The notes: generated from the letters alone by a model not told the origin. Numbered from the stretch's first letter, positions 49,763 to 59,813 are shown. The stretch: 64,000 bases of DNA from Candidatus Nitrosopumilus sp. (GCA_025699075.1 JAILWG010000002.1:244048-308047); one strand, 5' to 3'. Program-made: numbers and translations.

Positions 49763-52700
49763 ATGTGGAATGCTAAATATCTAAGCCTACTTGTAATTTT
49801 TTCAATAATTTCACTAATTCCTATAATTGAGGTTGATGCTTCAAGTAATCCTAATCTGTTTGTATCTGCTGAAAATTCTCAATTTAACAATCATTTTTCA
49901 GGTTCGATGGTAGTTGAAGTAGTAGTAATTGATCCAAATCTAAGTGACACCGGTGAGGGTAAAGGTGAACCTGATGTCACCATCAATGGAAAATCATTAC
50001 GAATGGTTCAGGCAACTGATGGTAGTTGGTATGCTTATTTTGCCAATGTTGACAAAGCCAAACAAGCTGATTCTACAGTTGGTAAAGATGGTGAAGGATT
50101 AGATTTTGGAGTTTTTTGTGGTAGGGATACACCATCATCAGTAATTGGAATTTCTCTTTCAGAAACTGATGGATTTGCAGTGCCACGTTTTACATCTGAT
50201 TCAACTAATGGCAATTCTCCATTTACTTCGTGTTCTGGTTCTCCATCTGGTACGAATTGGAATAATGTTGTAAGGAACGCAAAGTCAATTAACACAAACC
50301 CTAACGTTCCATCTGGACAGATAGGGCTGAATTCTAATGCGTGGCCATTGATACAGCTTTATTCTTTTGATGATGTCGTAATTCAATACAATCCTGCCGG
50401 TCAATCACAACAAGTTTCACTAGAGTATGATGAGATTCCTAATATCTCTATGACTATTGATAGAGTTCTATATCCTGAAAATGCTGAAGTATTCTTGTCT
50501 ATCAATGATTTTCAATTAAATCAAGATCCTACTGATGAAGACTCTTGGACTTTTGACGTTGATTCAACACCCTCTGTTTTTTATCAGGCATATGATAATT
50601 CTGGTTCAAATTCTGCAAATGGTGGATTAGGTTTAGTGGATTTAACTCCATACCTTTCAAGTATTGGTTTTGAGGATAATGGGAAACTTACCATAAACAA
50701 AAACTCTGTTCTTAAATTACAATCAAATAGTGAACAACCTGATACCAGCGTTTCTAATGGTTCTCCTCCAACATATTCTGAAATCCTTACTTTAGTTGAA
50801 GATGGTCCAAATTCTGGTATCTTTGATACTGGAGATGATAATGATCAATCTGTTTTGGGAATTTTAAATGGAGCTCCGAGAGGTCAAGCTGGTTCTATCA
50901 CATATGATAAAAAATCTATTTCTGTACTTACAGGCCCTTCCTCAGCGAGTGTTTCCCTTGATCATCCTACTTTGAGCATTGGTGATGGCTCACAATCATT
51001 AAAACCTGGAACTGAATTTCCCGTGATACTTTTTGATCCTGATCAAAACATTAACTCTGGTTCACGAGATCATCTTGATGTTTTTCGTGAAACCGCACTC
51101 ATTCCCTCAATTACCATTGGAAATCCTATAACTCTTGAGAATGCTCAAAATGTTCTATTTCATACATCCTCTCTGCCTACAGGTGACGATGCAAATTCTT
51201 TTGTGCCTGATTCAAATTCAGACAGACTTCATATTGATACTTCAAACGTAGCAAATGCATCATATGAGATAATTTCAGTAAATTTGGGAGTCTCTGCATC
51301 TACTTTATCTTCGACTTTGCTTGATACCTCTAACTCTGATACCTCTGGCACAAATTGGATAAATTATGATCTAAGATCTCTTGAAAATGATTTGGGGGTA
51401 ACTGACTTTACCGATACATCAATTTCTCTTTATTTTGGAACTCTTTCTGGACCCTCAATAACTATAGTTGATGCCTCTGGCATTACCTCGTCTCAGGGAT
51501 TTGTTAAAATTGATGATTCTGATGTGGCAGATATTTCAGATGAAAATGGAACCGTATTTCTTGTAATTGATTTTGATTCTTCTAATAATGATTCTGGAGT
51601 CGTTTTTGTCTCCAGTGAAACAAACAAACAACCAATTGTCTTTGACTTTTTTTCTTTTGGTTTGAAAAATGATGATAGCATAAACAATTCTATCTATCGT
51701 TTTGAATTGGAAGAAACGCAGGATAACTCTTCAACTTTTGAAGGTACTTTTGAATACGCTGTGGCAAATCAATTAAACATACTAGATCCAAATTTTATTC
51801 GAACTATACAAACTATTGATGATGAAATAAAAATCATCATAACAAATAGATTAATTGATGAAGCAGGGATTGCAATATCTTATTCTGATTTAGATGAAGT
51901 TGGTGTATCTACTACAACTACTACAAAATCTGATGTTGCTACTAATTCTGGTACTGTTTCTGCATCTTCAACAACTTTTAGATTTGGTCAACCTGTAACT
52001 CTCACTCTAAAAGATTCTGATCTCAATTTAAAAAGTGACACAATAGAAAGTTATCATACTATCAATGATCCGAATTCTCCTAATGTGGATACAGTAGGAA
52101 AAGATGGAGAAATTTTATTGGAAATCAAACTTAAAGATATTCGTTACAAACGCTGTACAATTAATGGTATTGAATATGGTGGTTTAGCTTCTACTGGATT
52201 TTCTTTGGTTGAAACCGGGCCCAGTACAGGAATTTTTGAAGGTGTTTTTAAAATGCCTTCACAAATTTGTGACAAATCTGGAACCAAATTGATTTCAACT
52301 GCTGGTGGAAGTCTTGATGCAAAATATTATGACTCAAGAGATAGTTCTGGTAATCCAAACACTTTCAGCTCGTTAAGGGACAAACCTTCTCCATTTTACA
52401 GTTCACCTCAACTCAGTGCATATGATGTTGTAAAACCCGTTTCAGGAAAAATCAAAGAAATTATTCTTTCTGGAAGTATTGATAATCATAGAAGAGGCAT
52501 CCCTTTGAAAGTAATTATTAGTACTCCTGATGGTCAGACTCAAAACTTTGCTGCTACTCTATCCAGTAATGGTGGCTACAAATCTGTGATTTCAATTAAT
52601 GAAAATTCTCTATCTGGAATTTACAAAATTGATTTGTTTTACAATGATTCATTTGTAAAGGAAATTTTGTTCACCGTTTCAAATCCTCCAATACCTGATT

Positions 52701-52942
52701 GGATCAAAAATAATGCCCAATCTTGGTCTTCTAATAATTCATCTGATTCTGCATTTCTTGATGGAATAAAATATTTTGTTGATAAAGGATTTATTCACAA
52801 ACCCGATTCATCTATTTCTAAACCTGAAATCCCCCATTGGATCAAAAACAATGCAAAATGGTGGGCAAATGATCAAATATCTGATGATGACTACATAAAA
52901 TCAATTCAATACTTGGTCAAAAAAGGTATCATTAGAATATAA
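49763..52942 (+). CDS. Large S-layer-like surface protein
   Basis: 1059 aa with a signal peptide (YLSLLVIFSIISLIPIIEVDASS). The body is Ser/Asp/Asn/Thr-rich beta-sheet sequence resembling the thaumarchaeal S-layer protein family: acid-rich repeats such as GPNSGIFDTGDD and TGPSTGIFEG, and VGKDGEGLDFG/VGKDGEILLE. Near the C-terminus an Ig-like module is followed by two copies of a Trp-rich module, IPDWIKNNAQSW and IPHWIKNNAKWW, each ending GFI or GII. ATG 49763 is about 27 nt after ATTATTTG; GTG 49739 is in frame. It may be a minor S-layer paralogue or an adhesin; the main S-layer protein is probably elsewhere. Confidence 0.75.
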   Translation: MWNAKYLSLLVIFSIISLIPIIEVDASSNPNLFVSAENSQFNNHFSGSMVVEVVVIDPNLSDTGEGKGEPDVTINGKSLRMVQATDGSWYAYFANVDKAKQADSTVGKDGEGLDFGVFCGRDTPSSVIGISLSETDGFAVPRFTSDSTNGNSPFTSCSGSPSGTNWNNVVRNAKSINTNPNVPSGQIGLNSNAWPLIQLYSFDDVVIQYNPAGQSQQVSLEYDEIPNISMTIDRVLYPENAEVFLSINDFQLNQDPTDEDSWTFDVDSTPSVFYQAYDNSGSNSANGGLGLVDLTPYLSSIGFEDNGKLTINKNSVLKLQSNSEQPDTSVSNGSPPTYSEILTLVEDGPNSGIFDTGDDNDQSVLGILNGAPRGQAGSITYDKKSISVLTGPSSASVSLDHPTLSIGDGSQSLKPGTEFPVILFDPDQNINSGSRDHLDVFRETALIPSITIGNPITLENAQNVLFHTSSLPTGDDANSFVPDSNSDRLHIDTSNVANASYEIISVNLGVSASTLSSTLLDTSNSDTSGTNWINYDLRSLENDLGVTDFTDTSISLYFGTLSGPSITIVDASGITSSQGFVKIDDSDVADISDENGTVFLVIDFDSSNNDSGVVFVSSETNKQPIVFDFFSFGLKNDDSINNSIYRFELEETQDNSSTFEGTFEYAVANQLNILDPNFIRTIQTIDDEIKIIITNRLIDEAGIAISYSDLDEVGVSTTTTTKSDVATNSGTVSASSTTFRFGQPVTLTLKDSDLNLKSDTIESYHTINDPNSPNVDTVGKDGEILLEIKLKDIRYKRCTINGIEYGGLASTGFSLVETGPSTGIFEGVFKMPSQICDKSGTKLISTAGGSLDAKYYDSRDSSGNPNTFSSLRDKPSPFYSSPQLSAYDVVKPVSGKIKEIILSGSIDNHRRGIPLKVIISTPDGQTQNFAATLSSNGGYKSVISINENSLSGIYKIDLFYNDSFVKEILFTVSNPPIPDWIKNNAQSWSSNNSSDSAFLDGIKYFVDKGFIHKPDSSISKPEIPHWIKNNAKWWANDQISDDDYIKSIQYLVKKGIIRI

Positions 52943-52987
52943 TCTGGTCAATTTTTGTTTCATTGAAAATATAAATACTCTCAACTC

Positions 52988-53965
52988 ATGAAAAAATTGA
53001 AAATGAGGCTAACTGGGTTATTAGCATTTGCTCTATTATCTATTTCAATTCTATCTTATGGTATCAGTGGAGTTGCATTTGCAACCAGTGATCCAAACCC
53101 TGCATTGCCTATATCTACTGATTTGGACATTGTTTCAAATGGTGGGTCTGTAAAAATATCTGGTAGTGTTAAAGACTATGATGCTTCATCTGGAAAAGGA
53201 CTCACATTTATCATTAAATCACCTGATAACAATATTGTAGGGATAGGACAACTAACCCCTAATTCTGATGGTTCATTTGTGAAAAGTTTTGTTGCTGGTG
53301 GTCCACTTTGGAAATTAAATGGTGATTATGTAGTTGAATTCCATTATGGTGCAGATTCATCTGAAGTTTCAGTTAATTATGTTGGTGGTGAACCTGTTGT
53401 TTCTAAACCAGAACCAAAACCAGAACCAAAACCAGAACCAAAGCCTGAACCAGAACCAGAACCAACACCTGAGCCAGAACCAGAACCAACACCTGAGCCA
53501 GAACCAGAACCAACATGTGGAGCTGGAACTGAATTAGTAAATGGTATTTGTCAAGTCATTAAAACTGAAAAGCCAAAAGATGGTGGTGGTTGTTTAATTG
53601 CAACAGCAGCATATGGTTCTGAGTTAGCACCACAAGTTCAATTACTTAGAGAAATTAGAGATAATACTGTAATGAGTACTTCATCTGGTTCAGCATTCAT
53701 GTCTGGATTTAACCAACTATACTATTCATTCTCACCAACAATTGCTGATATGGAAAGAGAAAATCCAATGTTCCAAGAAGCAGTTAGGGCATTTATCACT
53801 CCAATGATTTCAACATTGTCTATAATGACATTGGCAGATGATGGTTCAGAAATGGAAGTTTTAGGACTAGGAATTTCTGTTATTGCTCTTAATTTGGGAA
53901 TGTATATTGCAGCACCTGCTTTGATTGGATTCAAAGTTAACAGAATTATCAAATCTAGAAAATAA
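52988..53965 (+). CDS. Surface protein: Ig-like domain, Pro/Glu linker, CFI-box domain
   Basis: 325 aa. Signal peptide ([23 protein letters not shown]), one Ig-like module (ending [18 protein letters not shown]) as in the PEFG-CTERM proteins nearby, a Pro-Glu-Lys/Thr linker of about 36 residues, then a CFI-box domain starting [19 protein letters not shown] and ending with a transmembrane helix ([20 protein letters not shown]) and basic tail. The CFI-box (CxxATAAYGS) occurs in many surface and secreted archaeal and bacterial proteins of unknown function. ATG at 53003 is an alternative start by TATA position (ATATAAAT, 52969-52976). Confidence 0.78.
   Translation: MKKLKMRLTGLLAFALLSISILSYGISGVAFATSDPNPALPISTDLDIVSNGGSVKISGSVKDYDASSGKGLTFIIKSPDNNIVGIGQLTPNSDGSFVKSFVAGGPLWKLNGDYVVEFHYGADSSEVSVNYVGGEPVVSKPEPKPEPKPEPKPEPEPEPTPEPEPEPTPEPEPEPTCGAGTELVNGICQVIKTEKPKDGGGCLIATAAYGSELAPQVQLLREIRDNTVMSTSSGSAFMSGFNQLYYSFSPTIADMERENPMFQEAVRAFITPMISTLSIMTLADDGSEMEVLGLGISVIALNLGMYIAAPALIGFKVNRIIKSRK
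53447..53515 (+). repeat. 24-bp tandem repeat coding a PEPEPT linker
   Basis: Three head-to-tail units of 24 bp (53447-53470, 53471-53494, 53495-53515 partial), differing by one base between the first two. They encode a Pro-Glu-Pro-Glu-Pro-Thr spacer inside the CFI-box protein and can vary in number by slippage. Upstream (53410-53446) are shorter CCAGAACCAAAA units. Confidence 0.85.
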
Positions 53966-54012
53966 TCTATTTTCACTCTAGGTTATTATACTGAAACCCA
54001 TTATGATACTTC

Positions 54013-54336
54013 ATGCATATTGAATATGAGGAATTTGAAACAGTCGAAGACGTTTTAATGTATATGGCATCAGCAGCTCCTCCAATGAAAAATACAATGC
54101 CAATTAATTCTTACAAAGGCTACGTGATGTCCTTTATTCCACTTAGTCCTTCAACCGGGGAAACATATCTAATGCTTTATGCAAAGGGTTCACTAGAACC
54201 TGGAATTTATGAATTTGATGTTGCATCAAAATCATTCAAAAAGGTAGAAGGTATAGAAAGAGCCGACAAAGTTTACTTTATCTCTCTAACACCTAAACGA
54301 AACACAATAGCTGATATTGCTATTGAAAATCTATAA
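54013..54336 (+). CDS. 107-aa protein, unknown function
   Basis: Small acidic soluble protein beginning MHIEYEEFETVEDVLMY with a beta-rich middle (SFIPLSPSTGETYLMLY, GIYEFDVAS). No transmembrane segment or cysteine. No family recognised. It converges with the radical SAM gene, overlapping by 6 nt at the 3' ends. A TATA-like TTATTATACTG lies about 26 nt upstream of the ATG, supporting a leaderless gene. Confidence 0.65.
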   Translation: MHIEYEEFETVEDVLMYMASAAPPMKNTMPINSYKGYVMSFIPLSPSTGETYLMLYAKGSLEPGIYEFDVASKSFKKVEGIERADKVYFISLTPKRNTIADIAIENL

Positions 54337-55911
54337 TTTCTTTGTTTGAATTTTAGGGGCAGATACTGATCTACTTCTTGCGTATTTGCCTATGATTTCA
54401 TCTGGAGTTCTTCCATTAAACAAATCCTTGCATAATCCTCTCAAATATCTCATAATTGCCCAAGTTCCTGCCTTTAGAATTCCATACATGAATACTTTCA
54501 TTGGTGGACCATATGTTTTGTTTCTGAGAATAATGGGGATGATATCATTGATCACACGTAGGTTATTTTCCCAGCATTTCCAAAACAATGTAAACTGTGC
54601 TTCATTCAAATTTCCAAAGTGCATTGAATTTTTCTCACTGAAATCTTGGTATAGTAGTGGGGCTACCAGTCCTCTAAAGTCCATTTCTCTAAAGTCACTC
54701 ATCATGTCAATAGTATATTGAATATCGTCTGGTGTTTCATCTGGCCAACCAATAATGATAGTTGCAGCAGGGAACCAATGATTCTCATTTAGAATTTTTG
54801 CTCCTTCTCTTACAACACTTCCCCATTCTTCAGGTGCAAAAGGTTTTGTTTTAACTCCTAAATGTTTTTTCACCATATCTGGTGCAACTGTCTCGATTCC
54901 CAAATTAGTTGCAAGCCATCTTCCAGTTTTATCCTGCTCATTAATGTGAGAAATTTGCTGCATTAGTGTTGGATCTGCTGCAACTGCAGAAAATGTCATA
55001 TGTGTTGTTCCAACAAAGTTTGCACCTAGTCCTTTAAGTCCTTGCCACAAGTCTACAATTGCATCTCTGTTTGGAACAAAGTCTCTATTATCACATCCAT
55101 AAAGTAGCATTTCATCTGAATGTAACCAAATTGAATCAAATCCGTAATCTAAGTTTGTTTTTGCTTCTTGTTGTAATCTTTCTAATGGAAGGTCTTTTTT
55201 TGATCTTTTATTGACATCACAAAAGTCACAACCTCTTCCACATCCTCTCATTGCTTCAATTAATGAATTAATTGTTGGTCCTTCAATAATAGGAATATTT
55301 TCCAAATTTCTCACAAAACAATGCATTAATTCTGGTGCATCATTTTTTTCTAAATCTTGAAATAAATCTACTGCTAACTCATCGGCTTCCCCGACAACCA
55401 CTGTGTCAATTCCATGAATTTTCATTCTATCTGATTTTGCTAATTCCCATGCTCCATTTCCTCCAACTACAACTTTGAAATCATATTTCTTTTTGAGTTG
55501 AATTATGCTGGCACACATTTTTTTAAATTTCATAGCAACATAGGATAGTTTTTCTGGAGACATGGTTGTTGTTACTGGTGCCATTCCTAGTGGATCCATT
55601 ACATTAATTCCTACAACTTTGGTGTCTGGTCCAATTGATTTTTGGAGCATTTCAGGATGTGCCATGAAAACGTCTTCTCTTTTGTATCCTCCTTGAATCA
55701 ATGAACTTTCGATTCTTCTCAATCCTACTTGAGCGACTTTCACCTCGCCTGTTATTGGATCAGTTTCTACTGAGGGACAAAATACTTTATCAAAAACCCA
55801 TTCAGGTAGGACTTCATATGGTCCACATGCAATAAATCCATAAAGAAAATTTCCTCGATAATTTGTCATTAAGCTACGATCAGCAGTAAGAACAACACGT
55901 TTGCCAGCCAA
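54331..55911 (-). CDS. B12-binding-like radical SAM protein
   Basis: 526 aa. The radical SAM cluster motif is CGRGCDFC (C224, C228, C231; CxxxCxxC). The N-terminal ~200 residues look like a cobalamin-binding-type Rossmann domain (KVVGINVMDPLG, VVVGGNGAWE, VVVGEADELAVDL) without a clear DxHxxG motif. TADRSLMTNYRGNFLYG at the N-terminus resembles archaeal radical SAM proteins linked to lipid modification, including GDGT ring synthases (Grs); that link is a hypothesis. The TTG start at 55911 is 26 nt from ATATATAAGATAC, so it is leaderless. Confidence 0.75.
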   Translation of the reverse strand: MAGKRVVLTADRSLMTNYRGNFLYGFIACGPYEVLPEWVFDKVFCPSVETDPITGEVKVAQVGLRRIESSLIQGGYKREDVFMAHPEMLQKSIGPDTKVVGINVMDPLGMAPVTTTMSPEKLSYVAMKFKKMCASIIQLKKKYDFKVVVGGNGAWELAKSDRMKIHGIDTVVVGEADELAVDLFQDLEKNDAPELMHCFVRNLENIPIIEGPTINSLIEAMRGCGRGCDFCDVNKRSKKDLPLERLQQEAKTNLDYGFDSIWLHSDEMLLYGCDNRDFVPNRDAIVDLWQGLKGLGANFVGTTHMTFSAVAADPTLMQQISHINEQDKTGRWLATNLGIETVAPDMVKKHLGVKTKPFAPEEWGSVVREGAKILNENHWFPAATIIIGWPDETPDDIQYTIDMMSDFREMDFRGLVAPLLYQDFSEKNSMHFGNLNEAQFTLFWKCWENNLRVINDIIPIILRNKTYGPPMKVFMYGILKAGTWAIMRYLRGLCKDLFNGRTPDEIIGKYARSRSVSAPKIQTKKL

Positions 55912-55982
55912 TTACCAAACTTCGCTTGGGTATCTTATATATCATTTACGAGGTAGGTTAGCCCTAAAAACTCCAATTTGAA

Positions 55983-56756
55983 TTATTTTTTTCTGATTGC
56001 TCTGTTAGCAATGTTTGCCGCAATTCCTCCAGCAGCAATTCCATTATCGATATTTACTACAGATAGTCCCAGAGAGCAACTTTGAAGCATTGATGCCAAA
56101 GCTGCTATCCCCTTTTCTCCGTATCCGTATCCTACTGACGTTGGAATTCCAATGATTGGAATGTCTACTAAAGTTGAAACCAGAGTAGCTAAAGCCCCTT
56201 CCATTCCTGCAGCAACTATGATGCAATCTACATCTTCATTGATCATTTTCTTTAAAATTGGAAAAACTCTCTGAATTCCTGCAACTCCTACATCGTAACT
56301 TGTGATACATTTACAATTCATTGCTTCACACATTAATCTGGATTCTTCTGCCACCCCAATATCTGAAGTCCCTGCAGTCATTATTCCCACTTTGCCTCCA
56401 TGAAATTTGATTGGTTTTTTAAATAGTAATAATGACGATGAATTTTTTCCAGTCTTTACTTTGACTTTCAATCCTTTTGCAAATGCTAAAATTTTTGGAT
56501 AGTCTTTTTTCTTAATTCTTGATATAATTACCGAATTTGTTTTTTCTAGAGTTTTTTTTGTAATCTTTTTAATTTCATCTAATTCTTTAGTTTCTGCAAA
56601 AACTACTTCTGGAATCCCTCTTCTTTTTCTCCTATTGATATCTATTTTTACAAATCCTTCTACTTCTTCAATTGAATAAAGTGATAGTAATTTTTTGGCA
56701 TCGTTTATTTCGATTTTGCCTTCTTTTAATGACTCTAAAATTTCATGAATTTCCAA
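55983..56756 (-). CDS. larB: LarB, nickel-pincer nucleotide biosynthesis
   Basis: Carboxylates and hydrolyses nicotinic acid adenine dinucleotide, the first step of NPN cofactor synthesis; 257 aa. The C-terminal half is the PurE-like domain with GIMTAGTSDIGVAEESR, YDVGVAGIQR and VAAGMEGALATLVSTLVD. The N-terminal ~120 residues are the LarB-specific region. It lies 33 nt after mdh on the minus strand and may be co-transcribed with it. larC and larE are divergent, 1 kb away. Confidence 0.9.
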   Translation of the reverse strand: MEIHEILESLKEGKIEINDAKKLLSLYSIEEVEGFVKIDINRRKRRGIPEVVFAETKELDEIKKITKKTLEKTNSVIISRIKKKDYPKILAFAKGLKVKVKTGKNSSSLLLFKKPIKFHGGKVGIMTAGTSDIGVAEESRLMCEAMNCKCITSYDVGVAGIQRVFPILKKMINEDVDCIIVAAGMEGALATLVSTLVDIPIIGIPTSVGYGYGEKGIAALASMLQSCSLGLSVVNIDNGIAAGGIAANIANRAIRKK

Positions 56757-56789
56757 TGATTATTTTTCTTAACTAGTATAAAAAAAGGC

Positions 56790-57704
56790 TTAGATCTCAA
56801 TACCTGAAATAGCGCTTTTTACACTCTCAACTGCTTTATCAAATACTTGTTTTTCTTCACCATTTAGATCCAACTCGATGATTTTCTCAACTCCTTTTTT
56901 ACCAATAATTGCTGGAACTCCTATTGTTACATCTGAATGACCATATTCTCCATCAAGATATGTTGCAACTGGGATTACTTGTTTTCTATCTCTTACAACC
57001 GATTCTATAATTGCAGAAATTGCATTTCCTGGAGCATGAACTGTAGCACCTTTTAATTCAATTACTTTAGCTGCTACTTGTTTTGTATTAATTACTAATT
57101 CATCGAGTTTTTCTTTTGGAAGAAAAGATGATAATGGAATTCCTGATACTGATGAAAATCTTGGTAGTGGTAACATGTTTTCTCCATGTTCTCCAATTAC
57201 TAGTGCTCTAATAGAATCACGAGAATGACCTGTTGCTTCATGAATAAATTGCCTAAATCTTGATAAGTCAAGCATTCCTCCCATTCCAAATACTCTGCTT
57301 CTGTCAAATCCAGAAACCTTGTAAGTTATGTATGCCATTGGATCAAGTGGATTGGTGACTGGGATTATCATAGAGTTATCTGCATATTTTTTTATATTTT
57401 CAACTACGCTTTTTACAATTGATGCATTAATTTTCAAAAGATCCATTCTGGTCATTCCTGGTTTTCTACCTGAACCTGCAACTACGACAACTATGTTTGA
57501 GCCTTTCATATCTGCAAAATCATTAGAACCCTTTACTTCTACATCAATCCCTTGTTCTGACAACATGTGGTTAATGTCCATGGCTTCCCCTTGAGGAAGT
57601 CCTTCAGCTACATCTAGTAATAATATCTGATCATCTAATCGTTTTAATGCTGAAAATAGTGCTGCATCTCCGCCAACTTTACCCGAACCAATAATGGTAA
57701 TCAT
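56790..57704 (-). CDS. mdh: Malate dehydrogenase (LDH-like)
   Basis: 304-aa NAD-dependent 2-hydroxyacid dehydrogenase. [12 protein letters not shown] is the dinucleotide-binding loop, LLDVAEG provides the Asp for NAD preference, [11 protein letters not shown] carries substrate-binding Arg, [11 protein letters not shown] and [14 protein letters not shown] carry the catalytic His. The Arg at the specificity loop ([12 protein letters not shown]) favours malate over lactate. TATA-like ATTTAATTATTC (57724-57735) is 26 nt from the ATG. Product is malate/oxaloacetate interconversion for the TCA cycle. Confidence 0.93.
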   Translation of the reverse strand: MITIIGSGKVGGDAALFSALKRLDDQILLLDVAEGLPQGEAMDINHMLSEQGIDVEVKGSNDFADMKGSNIVVVVAGSGRKPGMTRMDLLKINASIVKSVVENIKKYADNSMIIPVTNPLDPMAYITYKVSGFDRSRVFGMGGMLDLSRFRQFIHEATGHSRDSIRALVIGEHGENMLPLPRFSSVSGIPLSSFLPKEKLDELVINTKQVAAKVIELKGATVHAPGNAISAIIESVVRDRKQVIPVATYLDGEYGHSDVTIGVPAIIGKKGVEKIIELDLNGEEKQVFDKAVESVKSAISGIEI

Positions 57705-57793
57705 GAAAATTGGTGTTAATTTTGAATAATTAAATCTAATGAAATATCCGAAACATTAGTCGAATTTATAAGCATTTTTGATAATTTTTAATC

Positions 57794-59029
57794 ATGGTTC
57801 TCGTCATTGATCCACAAATCGCTGGCATATCTGGTGATATGCTTCTTTGCTCTTTGGTGGATTTAGGAGCTGATAAAAACAAAATAATTAATGGTATCAA
57901 AAAATCTGAAAAGTTTCTTTCAAATTCAACAATAAAAAAAATTGATTTTGAAAAAATCACAAAACATGGAATTGAATCTTTGCAGCTAATTTTAGAAATC
58001 GATGAAGACATTCATGAACGAAAAGGCTCGGAAATTAAAAATGCACTCATTAATTCTGCCAAAGAAATTTCTCTTTCTGAAAGGGCAAATTCCTTTGCTC
58101 AGTCATGTATCGATACTCTAATTTCATCAGAATCTAAAATTCATGGTATTTCTGAAGAGTCTGTTCATTTTCACGAGGCGTCAAGTATTGACACTATGGT
58201 GGATATCCTTGGTGTTGCAATTGCCTTGGAAGATTTACAACTATTTGATGAAAAAATAGTCTGTTTACCTGTTTCAGTAGGTGGAGGTTCTGTGACATTT
58301 TCTCATGGAACTATGTCAAATCCTGCAAGCGCCATACTTGAAATTTTTAAAAATTCCAACCTGACAATTAAAGGAAATGATGCACATGAAGAACTTACAA
58401 CTCCTACTGGCGCTTGTATTTTAGCAAATCTAGCTCATGAATCCGTTAAATTCTATCCTTCAATGAAAGTGAAATCTATTGGTTATGGAGCAGGCCAAAA
58501 AAACTTTGAATCGTTTTCAAATGTTCTAAAAATTATTCGAGGTTCTGAAAATAATTTTGAAATTGATTCCGTAAAAATCCTTGAAACTAATGTTGATGAT
58601 GTTTCAGGAGAAATTTTAGGAAATCTAATTGAGAAAATTATGATAAAAGGTGCACGTGATGTATCAATTTACCCTGGAATCACAAAGAAAGGAAGGCCCA
58701 CAAATCTTGTATCTGTAATCTGTACTGATGAAACTCTTGATGAAATCCTTGATATCTTGGTTTTAGAAACTGGTACTTTGGGAATTAGAATTTCTGATTC
58801 AAATCGATTTATTGTTCCTAGATCAAACCATGATGTTTCTTTATCTTTAGATGGTCATATTTTTCAGGTACATTACAAAAAATCCTTGTTTAAAGGAAAA
58901 GTTGATTTTAAAATAGAATTCGATGATCTTAAGAAAATTTCTAATGTTGTTGATAAATCAATTAAAGAAACAGAAGTAATGTTGAGAAAGGAAATCGAAA
59001 AACTGGAGATGACTAATGACCACACTTGA
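57794..59029 (+). CDS. larC: LarC, nickel insertion protein
   Basis: Inserts nickel into the sulfurised pincer nucleotide in a CTP-dependent way; 411 aa as one uninterrupted frame. Motifs include the N-terminal DPQIAGISGDMLL, the HFHEASSIDTMVD His cluster, TPTGACILANL, LETNVDDVSGE and TKKGRPTNLVSVIC. Some bacterial larC genes are split by a programmed frameshift; this one is not. TATA-like AATTTATAAG is 26 nt from the ATG, so it is leaderless. It overlaps larE by 14 nt. Confidence 0.92.
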   Translation: MVLVIDPQIAGISGDMLLCSLVDLGADKNKIINGIKKSEKFLSNSTIKKIDFEKITKHGIESLQLILEIDEDIHERKGSEIKNALINSAKEISLSERANSFAQSCIDTLISSESKIHGISEESVHFHEASSIDTMVDILGVAIALEDLQLFDEKIVCLPVSVGGGSVTFSHGTMSNPASAILEIFKNSNLTIKGNDAHEELTTPTGACILANLAHESVKFYPSMKVKSIGYGAGQKNFESFSNVLKIIRGSENNFEIDSVKILETNVDDVSGEILGNLIEKIMIKGARDVSIYPGITKKGRPTNLVSVICTDETLDEILDILVLETGTLGIRISDSNRFIVPRSNHDVSLSLDGHIFQVHYKKSLFKGKVDFKIEFDDLKKISNVVDKSIKETEVMLRKEIEKLEMTNDHT

Positions 59030-59813
59030 AAATCTTGAAAATTGGTTTGATGATAAAAATAAAGTAATGATTGCACTTTCTGGTGGAGTTGATAGTGCAT
59101 TGGTTGCATATGCTGCATTCCAAAAACTAGGTGACTCTGCTATTGCAGTAACTGCTGATTACAAAACTTTGTCTGAAGAAGAACTGGCAACTGCTAAACA
59201 AATTTGTTCTGAGATTGGTATTCGCCAACTTCTTTTGGACTATAGTGAACTTGAAAATGAAGACTTTGTAAAAAATGATTCAAATCGATGTTTTCATTGT
59301 AGGATGGAGTTGGGTACCCATTTAGTTAAATTGGCAAATAAGTACAATGTGGATGTAATTGTTGATGGGACAAATCTTGATGATTTAGGTGATTACAGGC
59401 CTGGAATTAAAGCACTAAAACAAAATGGAATTCGTAGTCCTCTAGTAGAGACAAATTTTTCAAAAGTCCGAATTAGAGAAACTGCCAAAATGATAGGATT
59501 ATCTGTCTATGACAAGCCTTCAAATTCCTGCCTTGCATCAAGAATCCCTTGGGGACAAAGAGTGACTGCTGAGAAATTAGTTCGAATTGAATTTGGTGAA
59601 ACTATTGTTAAACAACTTACCAATGTAAAACAAGTTAGAGTACGTGATATAGATGGCACTGCAAGAATTGAAGTTGAGAAACAAATGATTTCTAAATTTG
59701 ATGGTGTTATCTTAAAACAACTTACTGAAAAATTAAAGATGATTGGATTCGATTCCGTTGAAGTTGATCAGGAAGGGTATAAACCAGGAAAAATTAATGT
59801 GATTGCAGATTGA
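59016..59813 (+). CDS. larE: LarE, sulfur transferase for pincer nucleotide (three-cysteine type)
   Basis: ATP-pyrophosphatase-type enzyme that thiolates the dicarboxylated mononucleotide; 265 aa. ALSGGVDSALVAY is the PP-loop. Cysteines C92 and C95 (RCFHC) and C172 (NSCLAS) make the three-Cys set seen in LarE proteins with a [4Fe-4S] cluster, unlike the single sacrificial Cys176 type of Lactobacillus. It is flanked by larC and a cysteine desulfurase with coding overlaps on both sides, which fits a catalytic cluster-dependent version. Confidence 0.9.
   Translation: MTTLENLENWFDDKNKVMIALSGGVDSALVAYAAFQKLGDSAIAVTADYKTLSEEELATAKQICSEIGIRQLLLDYSELENEDFVKNDSNRCFHCRMELGTHLVKLANKYNVDVIVDGTNLDDLGDYRPGIKALKQNGIRSPLVETNFSKVRIRETAKMIGLSVYDKPSNSCLASRIPWGQRVTAEKLVRIEFGETIVKQLTNVKQVRVRDIDGTARIEVEKQMISKFDGVILKQLTEKLKMIGFDSVEVDQEGYKPGKINVIAD

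Noticed and set aside
53334-53537. Gln/Asn-rich 67-aa frame
   Set aside because: Shadow frame of the 24-bp repeat that codes the PEPEPT linker; the real gene runs through in another frame.
57705-57793. Shared TATA box for mdh and larC
   Set aside because: The starts are 90 nt apart and each gene has its own TATA-like box at 26 nt, so this pair does not follow the 51-nt pattern.
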